NCBI RefSeq assembly: GCF_000615945.1
Contig: NZ_BAMO01000020.1
Span: 17,172-81,171, forward strand
Reading direction: 5' to 3'
DNA from: Caldalkalibacillus mannanilyticus JCM 10596
GTDB lineage: Bacteria > Bacillota > Bacilli > Caldalkalibacillales > JCM-10596
DNA: 64,000 nucleotides
Position numbers and translations under genes: made by a program. Below, piece after piece: positions 55,614 through 64,000 of this stretch (positions within the stretch are counted from its first letter, which is position 1; each line of letters starts with the position of its first letter). Under the pieces are notes generated by a model. It was not told the DNA's origin. It made no database searches and was given only the letters and a program-made list of their open reading frames with translations.

Positions 55614-56438
55614 CTAGCGCTCTATTTTTTTAGGATAGCCAAATCCTCCATAGAAGGTACACGTACGGCTTGCTTGTTCTGCTGCCAATTGCAAAGCCTT
55701 ATTCATGTCCTGATCAGTAAGAAACGAAGTTAAGAATCCACTAATGAAACTATCTCCTGCTCCCATTGTATCCACAACCTCAGTAGCCAAGGGCTTCTGG
55801 TAGTATCTTTCTCCTTTGTAGATAAAGACAGCGGGATTCGCTCCCCCTCTTGTAATGCCAATGACCTCAAGATTGTATTTCATGACCTGCTGTATCAATT
55901 TTTCCAACTGATCTTCACTCAAATCAGAGCCGGAAAAAAAGCCATATGAGATATAGGGACATACCTTCTCTAAATCCTCTTTTTCTACTTTATCCGAAAA
56001 ATCATATGAAATAGGAATATACTTCGCTAGAGTAGAAAGCTCTTCTTCCAGAGATGAGTAACAGCTAGAATGGCAAAGATCAAATCTCGTAATATACTCA
56101 TAATCCTGAGGAGTAAGTTTTAATTTCACCAAATGCTGGACTGTATCTCTTGGACCTCCTACAAAAACACGTTCTCCGCTTGCTGTAAGATTAACTTGCG
56201 GCTGTCCTGAAATACCCTCCATGATTCTGGAGCGATGAGAATCAATGCCTTCTCTAGCTAACACTTCTTTAAGGTGAGCTGCCTTATCATCTGTTCCAAA
56301 AACTCCAATATAGGCTACCTCCACAGAACCTAAGCGCTTACAATTCACGGCAACATTTACACAATTACCGCCGGGATAATACATCCCTTGGTCTAAATAA
56401 CAGTCAACAACGTTGTCACCAATGGCTATGATCTTCAT
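55614..56438 (-). CDS. frlD: Fructosamine 6-kinase FrlD (PfkB family)
   Basis: A 274-residue cytoplasmic sugar kinase that phosphorylates fructosamines such as fructoselysine at C6. It starts IIAIGDNVVDCYLDQG, with the substrate-binding GGNCVNVAVNCKRLG, and has the PfkB signature DTMGAGDSFISGFL, containing the catalytic Asp, near residue 222. It resembles E. coli FrlD in the GDN-x-VD and VDTMGAGDSFI parts. AAAGGAAAG precedes the ATG. Its product is the substrate of FrlB encoded at the head of the operon. Confidence 0.9.
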   Translation of the reverse strand: MKIIAIGDNVVDCYLDQGMYYPGGNCVNVAVNCKRLGSVEVAYIGVFGTDDKAAHLKEVLAREGIDSHRSRIMEGISGQPQVNLTASGERVFVGGPRDTVQHLVKLKLTPQDYEYITRFDLCHSSCYSSLEEELSTLAKYIPISYDFSDKVEKEDLEKVCPYISYGFFSGSDLSEDQLEKLIQQVMKYNLEVIGITRGGANPAVFIYKGERYYQKPLATEVVDTMGAGDSFISGFLTSFLTDQDMNKALQLAAEQASRTCTFYGGFGYPKKIER

Positions 56439-56454
56439 CGTATCTTCCTTTCTT

Positions 56455-57309
56455 TTATCCTTTTACTGATCCTTCTGACAGTCCTCTTACTAAATGCTTT
56501 TGAAGAACGAGGAGGAGAGCAATCATGGGGAGGGAGGAGATTACCATTCCTGCTAAGAGGACACCCCAATCTGTTCTAAGTGCATCTCTAAAATTCATTA
56601 ACCCGGAAGGAATGGTTTTCAACGAATTTGAATCGATGAAAACAGTGGCAAAAAGAAATTCATTCCAGGCAAAAAAAGAGGTTAAAACAACAGTTGTAAT
56701 CAAAATAGGACGAGCTATAGGGAGGTAGATTTTCGAATAGATTCCAAACTCACTACAGCCATCAATGATCGCCGATTCTTCTAGTTCTCGGGGAATACTT
56801 AAGAAATAAGCTCGAAGCAAGAGAATAGAAATAGGCAATCGAAAAGCGATATAAGGTAAGATTAGCGCCCAACGAGTATTCATTAATTCTAATGAGGTTA
56901 AGATACCAAACAGGGGAATCATGGCAACTTGCGGATTGATCATCATTCCAGCCATGATAAAAATTAGCGCATAGTCAATAAAGCGTGAGCGGTACTTGGC
57001 TAAGGCAAAGGCAGCCATAGAGGCAAAAAGCAAGACAGCTATAACCGTTATGACTGTGACTATAACACTATTAAAAAAATAGCTCGAAATTCCCTTGGAC
57101 CATGCCTCTGCATAGTTATGAACAAGCCAAGTGCTAGGCAGTCCCCAAACGTCATGATAGATTTCATCGTAGCTTTTCATAGAGGACACAACCATCCAAA
57201 ACAGAGGATAGAGGATGATTATTGCTCCAATGATCAAGCCCACCAAAGTGATGAATTCACCTAGAGTCCATTTTCTTAGTGCAGCTGAGGATGTGATGGC
57301 ATTTCTCAT
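56455..57309 (-). CDS. frlM: Fructosamine ABC transporter permease FrlM
   Basis: A 284-residue carbohydrate-type ABC permease with six hydrophobic segments (LVGLIIGAIIILYPLFWMVV and on). The EAA-loop is EESAIIDGCSEFGIYSKIYL (about residues 177-196). It belongs to the MalG-like group and pairs with FrlN. It lies 16 bp before frlD. The energising ATPase is not encoded here, as in B. subtilis, where a shared ATPase such as MsmX serves several sugar transporters. Confidence 0.9.
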   Translation of the reverse strand: MRNAITSSAALRKWTLGEFITLVGLIIGAIIILYPLFWMVVSSMKSYDEIYHDVWGLPSTWLVHNYAEAWSKGISSYFFNSVIVTVITVIAVLLFASMAAFALAKYRSRFIDYALIFIMAGMMINPQVAMIPLFGILTSLELMNTRWALILPYIAFRLPISILLLRAYFLSIPRELEESAIIDGCSEFGIYSKIYLPIARPILITTVVLTSFFAWNEFLFATVFIDSNSLKTIPSGLMNFRDALRTDWGVLLAGMVISSLPMIALLLVLQKHLVRGLSEGSVKG

Positions 57310-57312
57310 TTT

Positions 57313-58197
57313 TCATTCATCCTTTCCTGTACGAGACAATCGGAGTTGAATAAGAGCCAGGATAGCAGTCAGTAAAAAAATCAACACAGCTAATGCTGAG
57401 GCATAGCCCATATTGTCTTTGACAAAGCCTTCCTGATACATATGAACAGACATGGTGGTGGAACTAAAACCAGGTCCCCCGTTTGTTAGAATGTAAGGTT
57501 CATTAAAAACAAGCATTGAGCCTGTAATAGTGATCAGGGTGTTGACAAAAATACTCTCTTTTACTTGAGGGATTGTGATGCTAAAGAATCTTCTTATTTT
57601 ACCGGCTCCGTCCATTTCAGCTGCCTCATATAATTCTTTTGGAATTTTCTGAATTGAAACGATAAACAGGATCATGATAAACCCGATACTTTGCCATTGA
57701 GACATAGCGATAACTGCATAGATCGCAGTAGTAGAACTTCCTAGCCAGGGCTTTGCCAGCTGTTCGAGTTCGACCAAGGCAAGAAAGCTATTGAGAAGTC
57801 CCATCTGTGGGTTATAAATAAAGCCGAAAAGCAAGGCGATTACAGAGATAGAGATCATAACAGGCATGAAATAAACCACTCTGAAAAAGGGAGCGACTCT
57901 CCTAAATACCTTATCTTCAAGAATATAAGCTAAGACTAAGGCAAAGGCAACCTGAAAAATAACTGAAATCACAGCATACTTCATATTATTTGTCAGAGCC
58001 ACTCCGATCACCTTGTCATGCCAAAACAGTCTGATATTTTCCCAGCCAACAAACGTTTTGGTTTGTGAAAAGACGGAGAAAGAATAGAAACTGTTATAAA
58101 AATTTTGTAAGAGAGGCAAAAAAACAAAGACAGCTAAGATGACAAGACTGGGAAGCAAGAACAAGAAGGACATGGCATTCTTTCTGAACGTGGACAT
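57313..58197 (-). CDS. frlN: Fructosamine ABC transporter permease FrlN
   Basis: A 294-residue MalF-like permease. An N-terminal membrane segment (FLFLLPSLVILAVFVFLPLL) is followed by the EAA-loop LYEAAEMDGAGKIRRFFSIT (about residues 190-209) and a conserved NGGPGFSSTTMSVHMY. AAAGGGGTGAAC precedes the ATG. Three bases separate it from frlM, and a hairpin separates it from frlO. It is the partner of FrlM in uptake of glycated amino acids. Confidence 0.9.
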   Translation of the reverse strand: MSTFRKNAMSFLFLLPSLVILAVFVFLPLLQNFYNSFYSFSVFSQTKTFVGWENIRLFWHDKVIGVALTNNMKYAVISVIFQVAFALVLAYILEDKVFRRVAPFFRVVYFMPVMISISVIALLFGFIYNPQMGLLNSFLALVELEQLAKPWLGSSTTAIYAVIAMSQWQSIGFIMILFIVSIQKIPKELYEAAEMDGAGKIRRFFSITIPQVKESIFVNTLITITGSMLVFNEPYILTNGGPGFSSTTMSVHMYQEGFVKDNMGYASALAVLIFLLTAILALIQLRLSRTGKDE

Positions 58198-58237
58198 GCG
58201 TTCACCCCTTTCTAATAGAATTAATCAAGAGTTATGA

Positions 58238-58275
58238 TTTCTAAGGTTCAGATACTCACCTCTGAACCTTAGAAA
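58238..58275 (-). promoter_or_regulatory. Intercistronic stem-loop between frlO and frlN
   Basis: A perfect 15-bp inverted repeat (TTTCTAAGGTTCAGA and its complement) with an 8-nt loop and no T-run. Same position as in the two other uptake operons of the window: just after the binding-protein gene. Confidence 0.7.
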
Positions 58276-58291
58276 AAGGGGAAGATAATCT

Positions 58292-59578
58292 TTATTCATT
58301 CTTTAATCGTTCTGCTCGTTTTTGGACCTCACTCATGATCTCTTCAGGCGAGGTTTGACCTATGGCTAGGGATTGTCCCCCTTTCATGAAAATGTCTGCA
58401 ATATTAATATTGACGGCATTATCAAACCATGGGGAGGGGGCAGAGGCATTTAGAAGCAGCTTATAAGCTTCCATACTTGCCGGTGAAGTATTGTTCTCAT
58501 CAACAGCTCCTTTTATGGCATTTAATTGTCCATCTGTTTTGGTAAATTCGTAAGCGGTTTCAACAGAAGTCAAAAACTTCAAGAAATCAATGGCTTCTGG
58601 TGGTGCATTCTTACTTAGCATCCAACCTTCTGGTGCTCCCGTTAGCGCATCAGGATCTCCTTTCCCCTCAGCAAAGGCAGGGAAGTTGAAAAATCCAAAT
58701 TGTACGCCTCCTAAATCCTCGACTAATTTGATTTCTGCAAACTGCATATAAACAATCGGGATTTCACCCTTACCAAACATATTTCTAGCAGTTTCATGAT
58801 CAATCGCTGTGGACAACTCTCCCATATAAGTTGTTAGCTCTTTGAATACCTCTAATCCTCTGAGATACCCTGGGTCCGTAAACTCACTTCTTTTCACATC
58901 ATAGTCTAGAGCGGTCACATTAGGATCTAAGAGTCTTTGAAAAATCGTTCCCATGTAATGTGAGATCGCCCATGTATTTGTCAAGCCTTCAACTAAAGGC
59001 GTTTCATAGCCCGCGGCTTGAAGTTGATTTAGTACCCGAATAAACTCGTCATATGTTTGAGGAACTTGGATATGATTCTCTTCAAAAATATCCTTATTGT
59101 AAAAGAACACTTTTCCATCAATCGTAAAAGGAACTCCGTAGGTCACATCGTCAAAGGTAAAGCCACCAAACTGACTCTCCATAATATTTCCAGACCACTC
59201 TTTGTCTTCTTCTAGAATATCATTTAATGGTTTAATTCTTTCGGAAGATACGAGATTTAGAGCAAATGAGTCTGACCAAGAGGTGAAAATATCTGGGAGA
59301 TGATCATTGGACACGAGCACTCTAATTTTTTCTTTGTAGGAATCATTCAATACAGCATCGACGTTGATCTTGACATGTGGATTTGCCTCCATAAATTCTG
59401 CTGCTTTTTGCTCATAAAAAGATTTTCTTGGCTCATTAGGCCATCTATGAAAGAAGTTAATCTCCACGATTCCTTCTGAATCGGTTTCAGGAGAAGAAGT
59501 AGAGTCAGAGGAAGAACAAGCGCCGAGTGTAGAAAAAAGAAACAGTACCGTTACGATGAATGCAAGGGTTCTTTTCAT
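58292..59578 (-). CDS. frlO: Fructosamine ABC transporter binding lipoprotein FrlO
   Basis: A 428-residue family 1 solute-binding protein. I chose ATG 59578 behind AAAAAGGAGCG, giving a proper lipoprotein signal (MKRTLAFIVTVLFLFSTLGA, lipobox Cys next). Features: INFFHRWPNEPRKSFYEQKA, AAEFMEANPHVKINVDAV, DIFTSWSDSFALNLV, GVPFTIDGKVFFYNKDIFEE. It captures glycated amino acids outside the membrane and hands them to FrlN/FrlM. Order in the operon is that of B. subtilis frlBONMD. Confidence 0.88.
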   Translation of the reverse strand: MKRTLAFIVTVLFLFSTLGACSSSDSTSSPETDSEGIVEINFFHRWPNEPRKSFYEQKAAEFMEANPHVKINVDAVLNDSYKEKIRVLVSNDHLPDIFTSWSDSFALNLVSSERIKPLNDILEEDKEWSGNIMESQFGGFTFDDVTYGVPFTIDGKVFFYNKDIFEENHIQVPQTYDEFIRVLNQLQAAGYETPLVEGLTNTWAISHYMGTIFQRLLDPNVTALDYDVKRSEFTDPGYLRGLEVFKELTTYMGELSTAIDHETARNMFGKGEIPIVYMQFAEIKLVEDLGGVQFGFFNFPAFAEGKGDPDALTGAPEGWMLSKNAPPEAIDFLKFLTSVETAYEFTKTDGQLNAIKGAVDENNTSPASMEAYKLLLNASAPSPWFDNAVNINIADIFMKGGQSLAIGQTSPEEIMSEVQKRAERLKNE

Positions 59579-59604
59579 TGAGATCGCTCCTTTTTCATTG
59601 GATT

Positions 59605-60579
59605 TTAATATTCCATTTTCCACATATAACGTCGAACAGATAAAGGATGCCCAGTATGCTCAGCTAAGCCATCAGCATATTGTCTGAGTACAGCTCCAAC
59701 AATGGCAGGTCCATAATACTCTCTAAGATCATCATCAATACCCGTATAATCTAGCTGTGCTACATCCACAACCTCTACTTTTTGACTAAACTTTTTAGCA
59801 AAATCAATGGCTCTTTCGTCTAAAGCTCTAGTTGCTCCTTCCCCCTTAATAATCAAGAAAGGAACGTCATAATCCGTGATTTCAAAAGGTCCATGGAAAA
59901 ACTCTCCCGAATGAATGGCATTGGAATGAATCCAGAGCATCTCCATTAAGAGACAGCTTGTAAATGAATAGGCTTGATGATAGTAAGCGCCACTTCCCAT
60001 CGTATAGATGATTTTTTCTCTTTTATGGTCACTGCCAAACTTAAAAGCCTTTTCAAAAGTTTGTTTTTTGTTTGTTTCAAAGAGATCTTCCAAATGGATC
60101 AACTGACGTAAGATTCGTTCATATTTTTCGTTAGGGAATAAAGCATGTAGAAGTCCAAAAATAAGGCGATAATACATCCCGACTTCACCCTCTATCGCGT
60201 GAGAGCCGTCTTTGTAGTTGTAGTGAACAGTGTACTCTGCGGCTTGACACAGAGGAGAGTCTACCTCCATCGAGATGGCAATGGTTAAGGCTCCTTTTTC
60301 TCTGGCTAATTTCGCTGCTTCAACCGTTTCAGGCGTAGTTCCAGAATGAGAACGAAGAATAACAACACTGTTTTTACCAAGTCCTTGTGGAGAAGAATGG
60401 ACAAATTCATTTGAGGTAAAGACTCTGCTTGGAATCGAAGTTTCCCGATCAAAGAAATAATCTCCTGTAGCAAGTGCAGCCATTGATCCTCCGCAAGCAA
60501 CAAAATAAACGTTCTTCACTTCCATTGTTTTCACGGCATTTACTGCTTCTGTAATTTGATTGACATGTTCTTGATTCAT
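59605..60579 (-). CDS. frlB: Fructosamine-6-phosphate deglycase FrlB (SIS domains)
   Basis: A 324-residue cytoplasmic enzyme splitting fructosamine-6-phosphates into glucose-6-phosphate and the free amino acid. ATG 60579 follows GGAGGTG. Two SIS (sugar isomerase) domains are visible: the first with YFVACGGSMAALATGDYFF and VVILRSHSGTTPETVEAAKL, the second with IIYTMGSGAYYHQAYSFTS and NAIHSGEFFHGPFEI. The glucose-6-phosphate made feeds glycolysis via pgi, also in this window. It is the first gene of the operon, directly after the palindromic operator. Confidence 0.92.
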   Translation of the reverse strand: MNQEHVNQITEAVNAVKTMEVKNVYFVACGGSMAALATGDYFFDRETSIPSRVFTSNEFVHSSPQGLGKNSVVILRSHSGTTPETVEAAKLAREKGALTIAISMEVDSPLCQAAEYTVHYNYKDGSHAIEGEVGMYYRLIFGLLHALFPNEKYERILRQLIHLEDLFETNKKQTFEKAFKFGSDHKREKIIYTMGSGAYYHQAYSFTSCLLMEMLWIHSNAIHSGEFFHGPFEITDYDVPFLIIKGEGATRALDERAIDFAKKFSQKVEVVDVAQLDYTGIDDDLREYYGPAIVGAVLRQYADGLAEHTGHPLSVRRYMWKMEY

Positions 60580-60591
60580 TTTTACACCTCC

Positions 60592-60625
60592 AAAAAATAT
60601 AACATCATATGATGTTATATTTTTT
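60592..60625 (-). promoter_or_regulatory. 34-bp perfect palindrome, probable FrlR operator
   Basis: AAAAAATATAACATCAT followed by its exact complement. The core AACATCATATGATGTT is of the GntR/HutC type. It lies between the -10 element and the frlB start, where a bound repressor would block transcription. Confidence 0.82.
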
Positions 60626-60654
60626 ATAATAGTTTCATTGTGTGAATTTGTCAA
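60626..60654 (-). promoter_or_regulatory. frlB promoter
   Basis: On the minus strand TTGACA (60654-60649) and TATTAT (60631-60626) are 17 bp apart, a good sigma-A promoter immediately upstream of the palindromic operator. Confidence 0.75.
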
Positions 60655-60805
60655 TTGTTTTTTGAAAAGATTCTGTCAATTTTAATTGGGTTTTGTGTTA
60701 TAACCTAATTTAAGCTTTCTTGTGACTAGTGACTATGTAGGGGCATATTCTGCAAGTAGCATGATAGTAGACATTAGATTAGAAAGAAAGGAGTAGGTAA
60801 GATCA

Positions 60806-63800
60806 ATGAGCAGAAAAAAAAGAAGCGTAAGTATGAAACGAAAAATCCAGAATCCCACTTTATATGAGGATCATGCTTCTTGGCAAAATAATGAAGAACC
60901 AGATCCACAGGAGATTGATAATGATTTATTAATTTTAGAAGAAATAGATGATTTCCCCTTCTTTGAAGAAGCACCTAAGTTAAAGGAAGAAGCACCTAAG
61001 TTAAGGGTAGAAGAACCTAAAGTAAAGGAAGAAGAACCCAAGTTAAGGGTAGAAGCTCTTAAAGTAAAGGAAGAAGAAAGAAAGCGAAAGCGTGTTGACA
61101 TCATTGAAAGACCCTTGACACAAGCCCCTGTTGAAACGTTAAAGGAAAAACAAAGTGATCCAAAAGATCCGATTCTTTTTACTGATGACCTGATTGATGA
61201 AGCCATTACGAATGAAAAAATTGCCAAAGGAGCTGTAGATGGAGCCAAAATAAAAAAAGGGAGCATCGATACGGATCACCTCAATGACTTTATTATCACT
61301 CAATCAAAGCTAGCTAAGAATAGTGTAACCAGCACGAAAATTGCTCCTCGTTCAATCGATCAGAATCATCTAGCCGATCGTTCGATTTCTGGAGATAAAT
61401 TGATTAACAGATCTATTTCTGGAGAGAAGCTCCAAGACAATAGCATAACTTCAGACAAGATTGTTGACAGAACCATCGATTCGATGAAAATTGCCGAAGG
61501 AGCGATAGAGGCTAAGCATTTTAAAGAGCTATTAATTCATACCGAGCATATTGAAGATCAGTCTATTACATCAGAAAAAATTCGTAATGGCTCCATTCAG
61601 CTTAATGACCTAGCCAATAATATCATTAGTTCGGCAAAGCTGATGAAAGAAGCTGTAACATCTGAAAAGCTGGCTGAGCGATCAATTGCTTCAAAACATA
61701 TTCAAGAGAAATCGATTGACGAAATGCATTTAAAACAAGAAATCATCCTTACCCATCATTTATCTGACCACGCAGTGACAGCCTCAAAAATTGCCCCTGA
61801 AGCGATTTCAACCAATAAGCTTTCAGATGCAGCGATCACTAGTGAAAAAATAGCGGATCAGGTCGTGAGTACGAGGCATATCAAGGAGGGAGATATTACT
61901 ACATCTAAAATAGCCGATCGCTCCATTACAACGAATAAGCTCTCGGATCAAAGTGTGACTTCAGAGAAGCTGGCACAGGATGCTGTACAGAATCAGCATT
62001 TAGCAGCTGGAGCGATCACGACAGATAAAATAGCCGATGGGCTTATTCATTCAAAACATATACAGCATGGAGCGATTACTACTGAACATCTCCTAAATGG
62101 AGGAGTGACACCAGAAAAAGTAGCTTTAAAATCACTCAGCCATAAGCATATCCAGGATGAATCTCTTACAGGAAAACAATTGGCGAATCATTCCATTTCA
62201 TCTGCTAAAATGGCAAAACACTCGATCACCGAAGAGCATATAGCTCCCTCTTCTATCACAACAGATAAAATAGCGGATCAATCAGTGACAACAGAGAAAT
62301 TAGCACGCGGCTCTGTTCATGCAGAAAATATAGCGGAATATTCTGTGGACTCTAAAAAAATTAAACCAGCAGCGATTGAAAATCAACACATTGCTTCCGA
62401 ATCGATTACAACAGATAAAATGGCGAAACGTTCCATCACAACAGAGCTTCTAGCTCCAGGAGCAATAAAAACAGAACTGCTAGAGGAGCGAAGTGTAGAT
62501 GCCGATCGCATTGCCACAGAAGCCATTCATAACCGCCACTTAGCACCTGGCTCTATTACAACAGACAAAATGGCAGAGGGCAGATTCATGCTAGACATAT
62601 CCAACAACAGGCGATCCAAACAGACCATCTAATCGATCGTGGCATCACCACGGAAAAACTAGTAGATCAGTCCATTACAACGAGAAAACTGGCAAACCAA
62701 GCAGTAACGACAGAAAAGCTAGCGAAGGAATCGGTAACAAATTCCGTTCTAGCAGATCAAAGTGTAACTTCAGATAAGCTAGCTCCTCATACAATAGGTG
62801 GTAAGCATATTCTTAATGAAACCCTAACAGGAGAAAAATTAGCTGATTATGCTGTAAATACAGTGAAAATTGCTAAACAAGCTATTACAACCGATCGTTT
62901 ACAAGAAGGAGCGGTGACCACAGGAAAGCTCGCTGATGAAAGTGTTACAATGGAAAAGCTTGCCGATGGCTCTGTAAGCTCAGAGAAAATTGCAGATCAA
63001 GGCATCAGTTCAGAGAAAATCAAGAAGGCTGCGATTAAACCGATGCATATCGCTCCTGAATCTATTTCAAAGGATCATCTAATGGATTCCTCTATTTATC
63101 CGCAGCATATTGGAAAAAGCGTCATCACCCCCCACCACATTAGTCCTGGGGCTATTACGAGCCAAAAGATTGCTCAAGCCGCCATTCATTCTGATCATAT
63201 TCAAGTAGAGCAGGTCAAGACGGAGCATTTAGAAGAGCACAGTGTGACGAATGAGAAATTGGCAAACGGTGCTGTATCCAGTGAAAAAATAGCTCCAGAT
63301 TCCATCAAGAGCTCTCATATCCAAGAAGCATCCATTACCAATGAGAAAATAGCTGAGCGTTCTGTTGATGCCTCCAAAATAGCTCTAGAATCCCTTACAA
63401 CAGACCTATTCATAGATCAGTCGATTACCAGTGAAAAAGTGAAGAAACATGCCATTAAAACTGAACATCTTGAACCAAAATCTCTGATTACTGAGCATTT
63501 ATCAGATGGAATCGTCACAACAGCCAAGCTAGCGCAAGGAGCCGTTGGCAGTGAACAAGTGCAGGATGGATGTTTAACAGAAAAGAAACTAGCAGACCAA
63601 GCGATTACAACAGACAAAATAGCTGATCAAGCTATCTCCTCAGAAAAATTGATGGACCAATCTATCACGAGCAGAATAATTGCAGATCAAGCGATCCGAT
63701 CGGAGCATATTCATCCTGAATCGATTTCCGCTACTCATATTCAAAAGGGAGAAGTAAAAAACAATCATCTTGAACCAGAAGGGGTCACTAGTGAGAAAAT

Positions 63801-64000
63801 AGCTCCAGATGCGATTCAGAGCAGGCATATCCAAAATCATTCGATATCAACAGAAAAGCTAGAGGAGCATTCGGTAACAAGTTCCAAAATAGCAGAAAAA
63901 GCGATTACCGCAGAGCATATTCTAGAGGGTGAAGTGAAAAGTCATCACCTAGAAAAAGAAGGAGTAAGCAGTGAGAAAATTGCCTTAGAGGCGATTCAGA
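60806..64000 (+). CDS. Giant decapeptide-repeat protein (WIAG-tail-type), frameshifted and open at window edge
   Basis: ATG 60806 follows AAAGGAG. Residues 1-55 are charged, residues about 55-90 hold five heptads, and from about residue 130 the protein is a continuous array of decapeptides of the form S-[IV]-T-[TS]-[DE]-K-[IL]-A-[DE]-[QGR], about 47 before and 47 after a break. At about 62584 one base is missing (expected EGS-IHARHI), so the frame stops at 62632 and continues one phase over to the window end without a stop. The pattern resembles the repeat proteins of Paenibacillaceae named after a C-terminal WIAG-tail domain, which here would lie outside the window; the name is tentative. 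There is no signal peptide. Regular beta repeats suggest a fibrous or phage-fibre-like, possibly spore-surface, structure. Confidence 0.72.
60968..61072 (+). repeat. Five 21-bp tandem repeats in the N-terminal part of the repeat protein
   Basis: Five units encode EAPKLKE, EAPKLRV, EEPKVKE, EEPKLRV and EALKVKE, alternating in a two-unit rhythm. They give a charged Pro-containing linker before the decapeptide array. Confidence 0.85.

Noticed and set aside
60968..64000. CRISPR array or DNA minisatellite
   Set aside because: The periodicity is at the protein level; the 30-bp DNA units differ strongly at synonymous sites and there are no constant repeats with unique spacers.

Overview
The window looks like chromosomal DNA of a low-GC, endospore-forming Firmicute, probably of the Brevibacillus / Paenibacillus / Ammoniphilus part of Bacillales. 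This placement is an inference from gene content: prkA-yhbH-spoVR, a YjcZ-type micro-protein, Spo0E-like phosphatases, an AbrB-like regulator, S-layer homology domains, and pgi, ytkL, ytoI-ytpI and yhgD-yhgE relatives. Intrinsic terminators and strong AGGAGG ribosome sites are frequent. I saw no rRNA, tRNA, CRISPR array or transposase.

Layout. 0-9 kb: a radical SAM protein (cut by the window edge), a polar/basic amino-acid ABC transporter, glucose-6-phosphate isomerase, a damaged ytkL-like hydrolase and small proteins. 9.3-16.6 kb: the most unusual region. Four tandem paralogous HTH+TPR regulators of RRNPP type (Rap/NprR/PlcR/AimR-like) lie together. The first overlaps a 44-codon gene for a secreted pro-peptide, the layout of a quorum-sensing receptor-pheromone pair. 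Two Spo0E-like aspartyl-phosphate phosphatases and an AbrB-like transition-state regulator are interleaved, so the block looks like a sporulation/transition-phase decision island. 16.8-21.1 kb: three tandem paralogous lipoproteins, one with a hexanucleotide microsatellite, then ytoI and ytpI. 21.4-34 kb: a c-di-GMP-I (GEMM-I) riboswitch heads a DUF192 gene and a complete Gram-positive Tad/Flp pilus locus, followed by a second TadG-like protein and an S-layer-anchored PepSY/YcdB-like protein.

34-45.6 kb: a cadC-cadA metal-resistance pair with twin CadC operators, a yhgD-yhgE pair with the same palindromic operator in front of each gene, and a tripartite tricarboxylate transporter (tctCBA) with a CitA/DcuS-type two-component system and an upstream cre site. 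45.6-50 kb: the sporulation/starvation operon prkA-yhbH-spoVR. 50-54.6 kb: two hypothetical exported proteins, a chemoreceptor and a GNAT acetyltransferase. 54.7-60.7 kb: a complete fructosamine (Amadori compound) operon frlB-O-N-M-D with frlR, controlled by a perfect 34-bp palindrome. 60.8 kb to the end: a giant protein built of about ninety decapeptide repeats, open at the window edge.

Many genes carry single-base lesions, nearly all deletions and concentrated at 35-45 kb, next to otherwise well-preserved reading frames. This may be uncorrected sequencing error rather than true decay, and those genes should be read as probably functional families pending a check.
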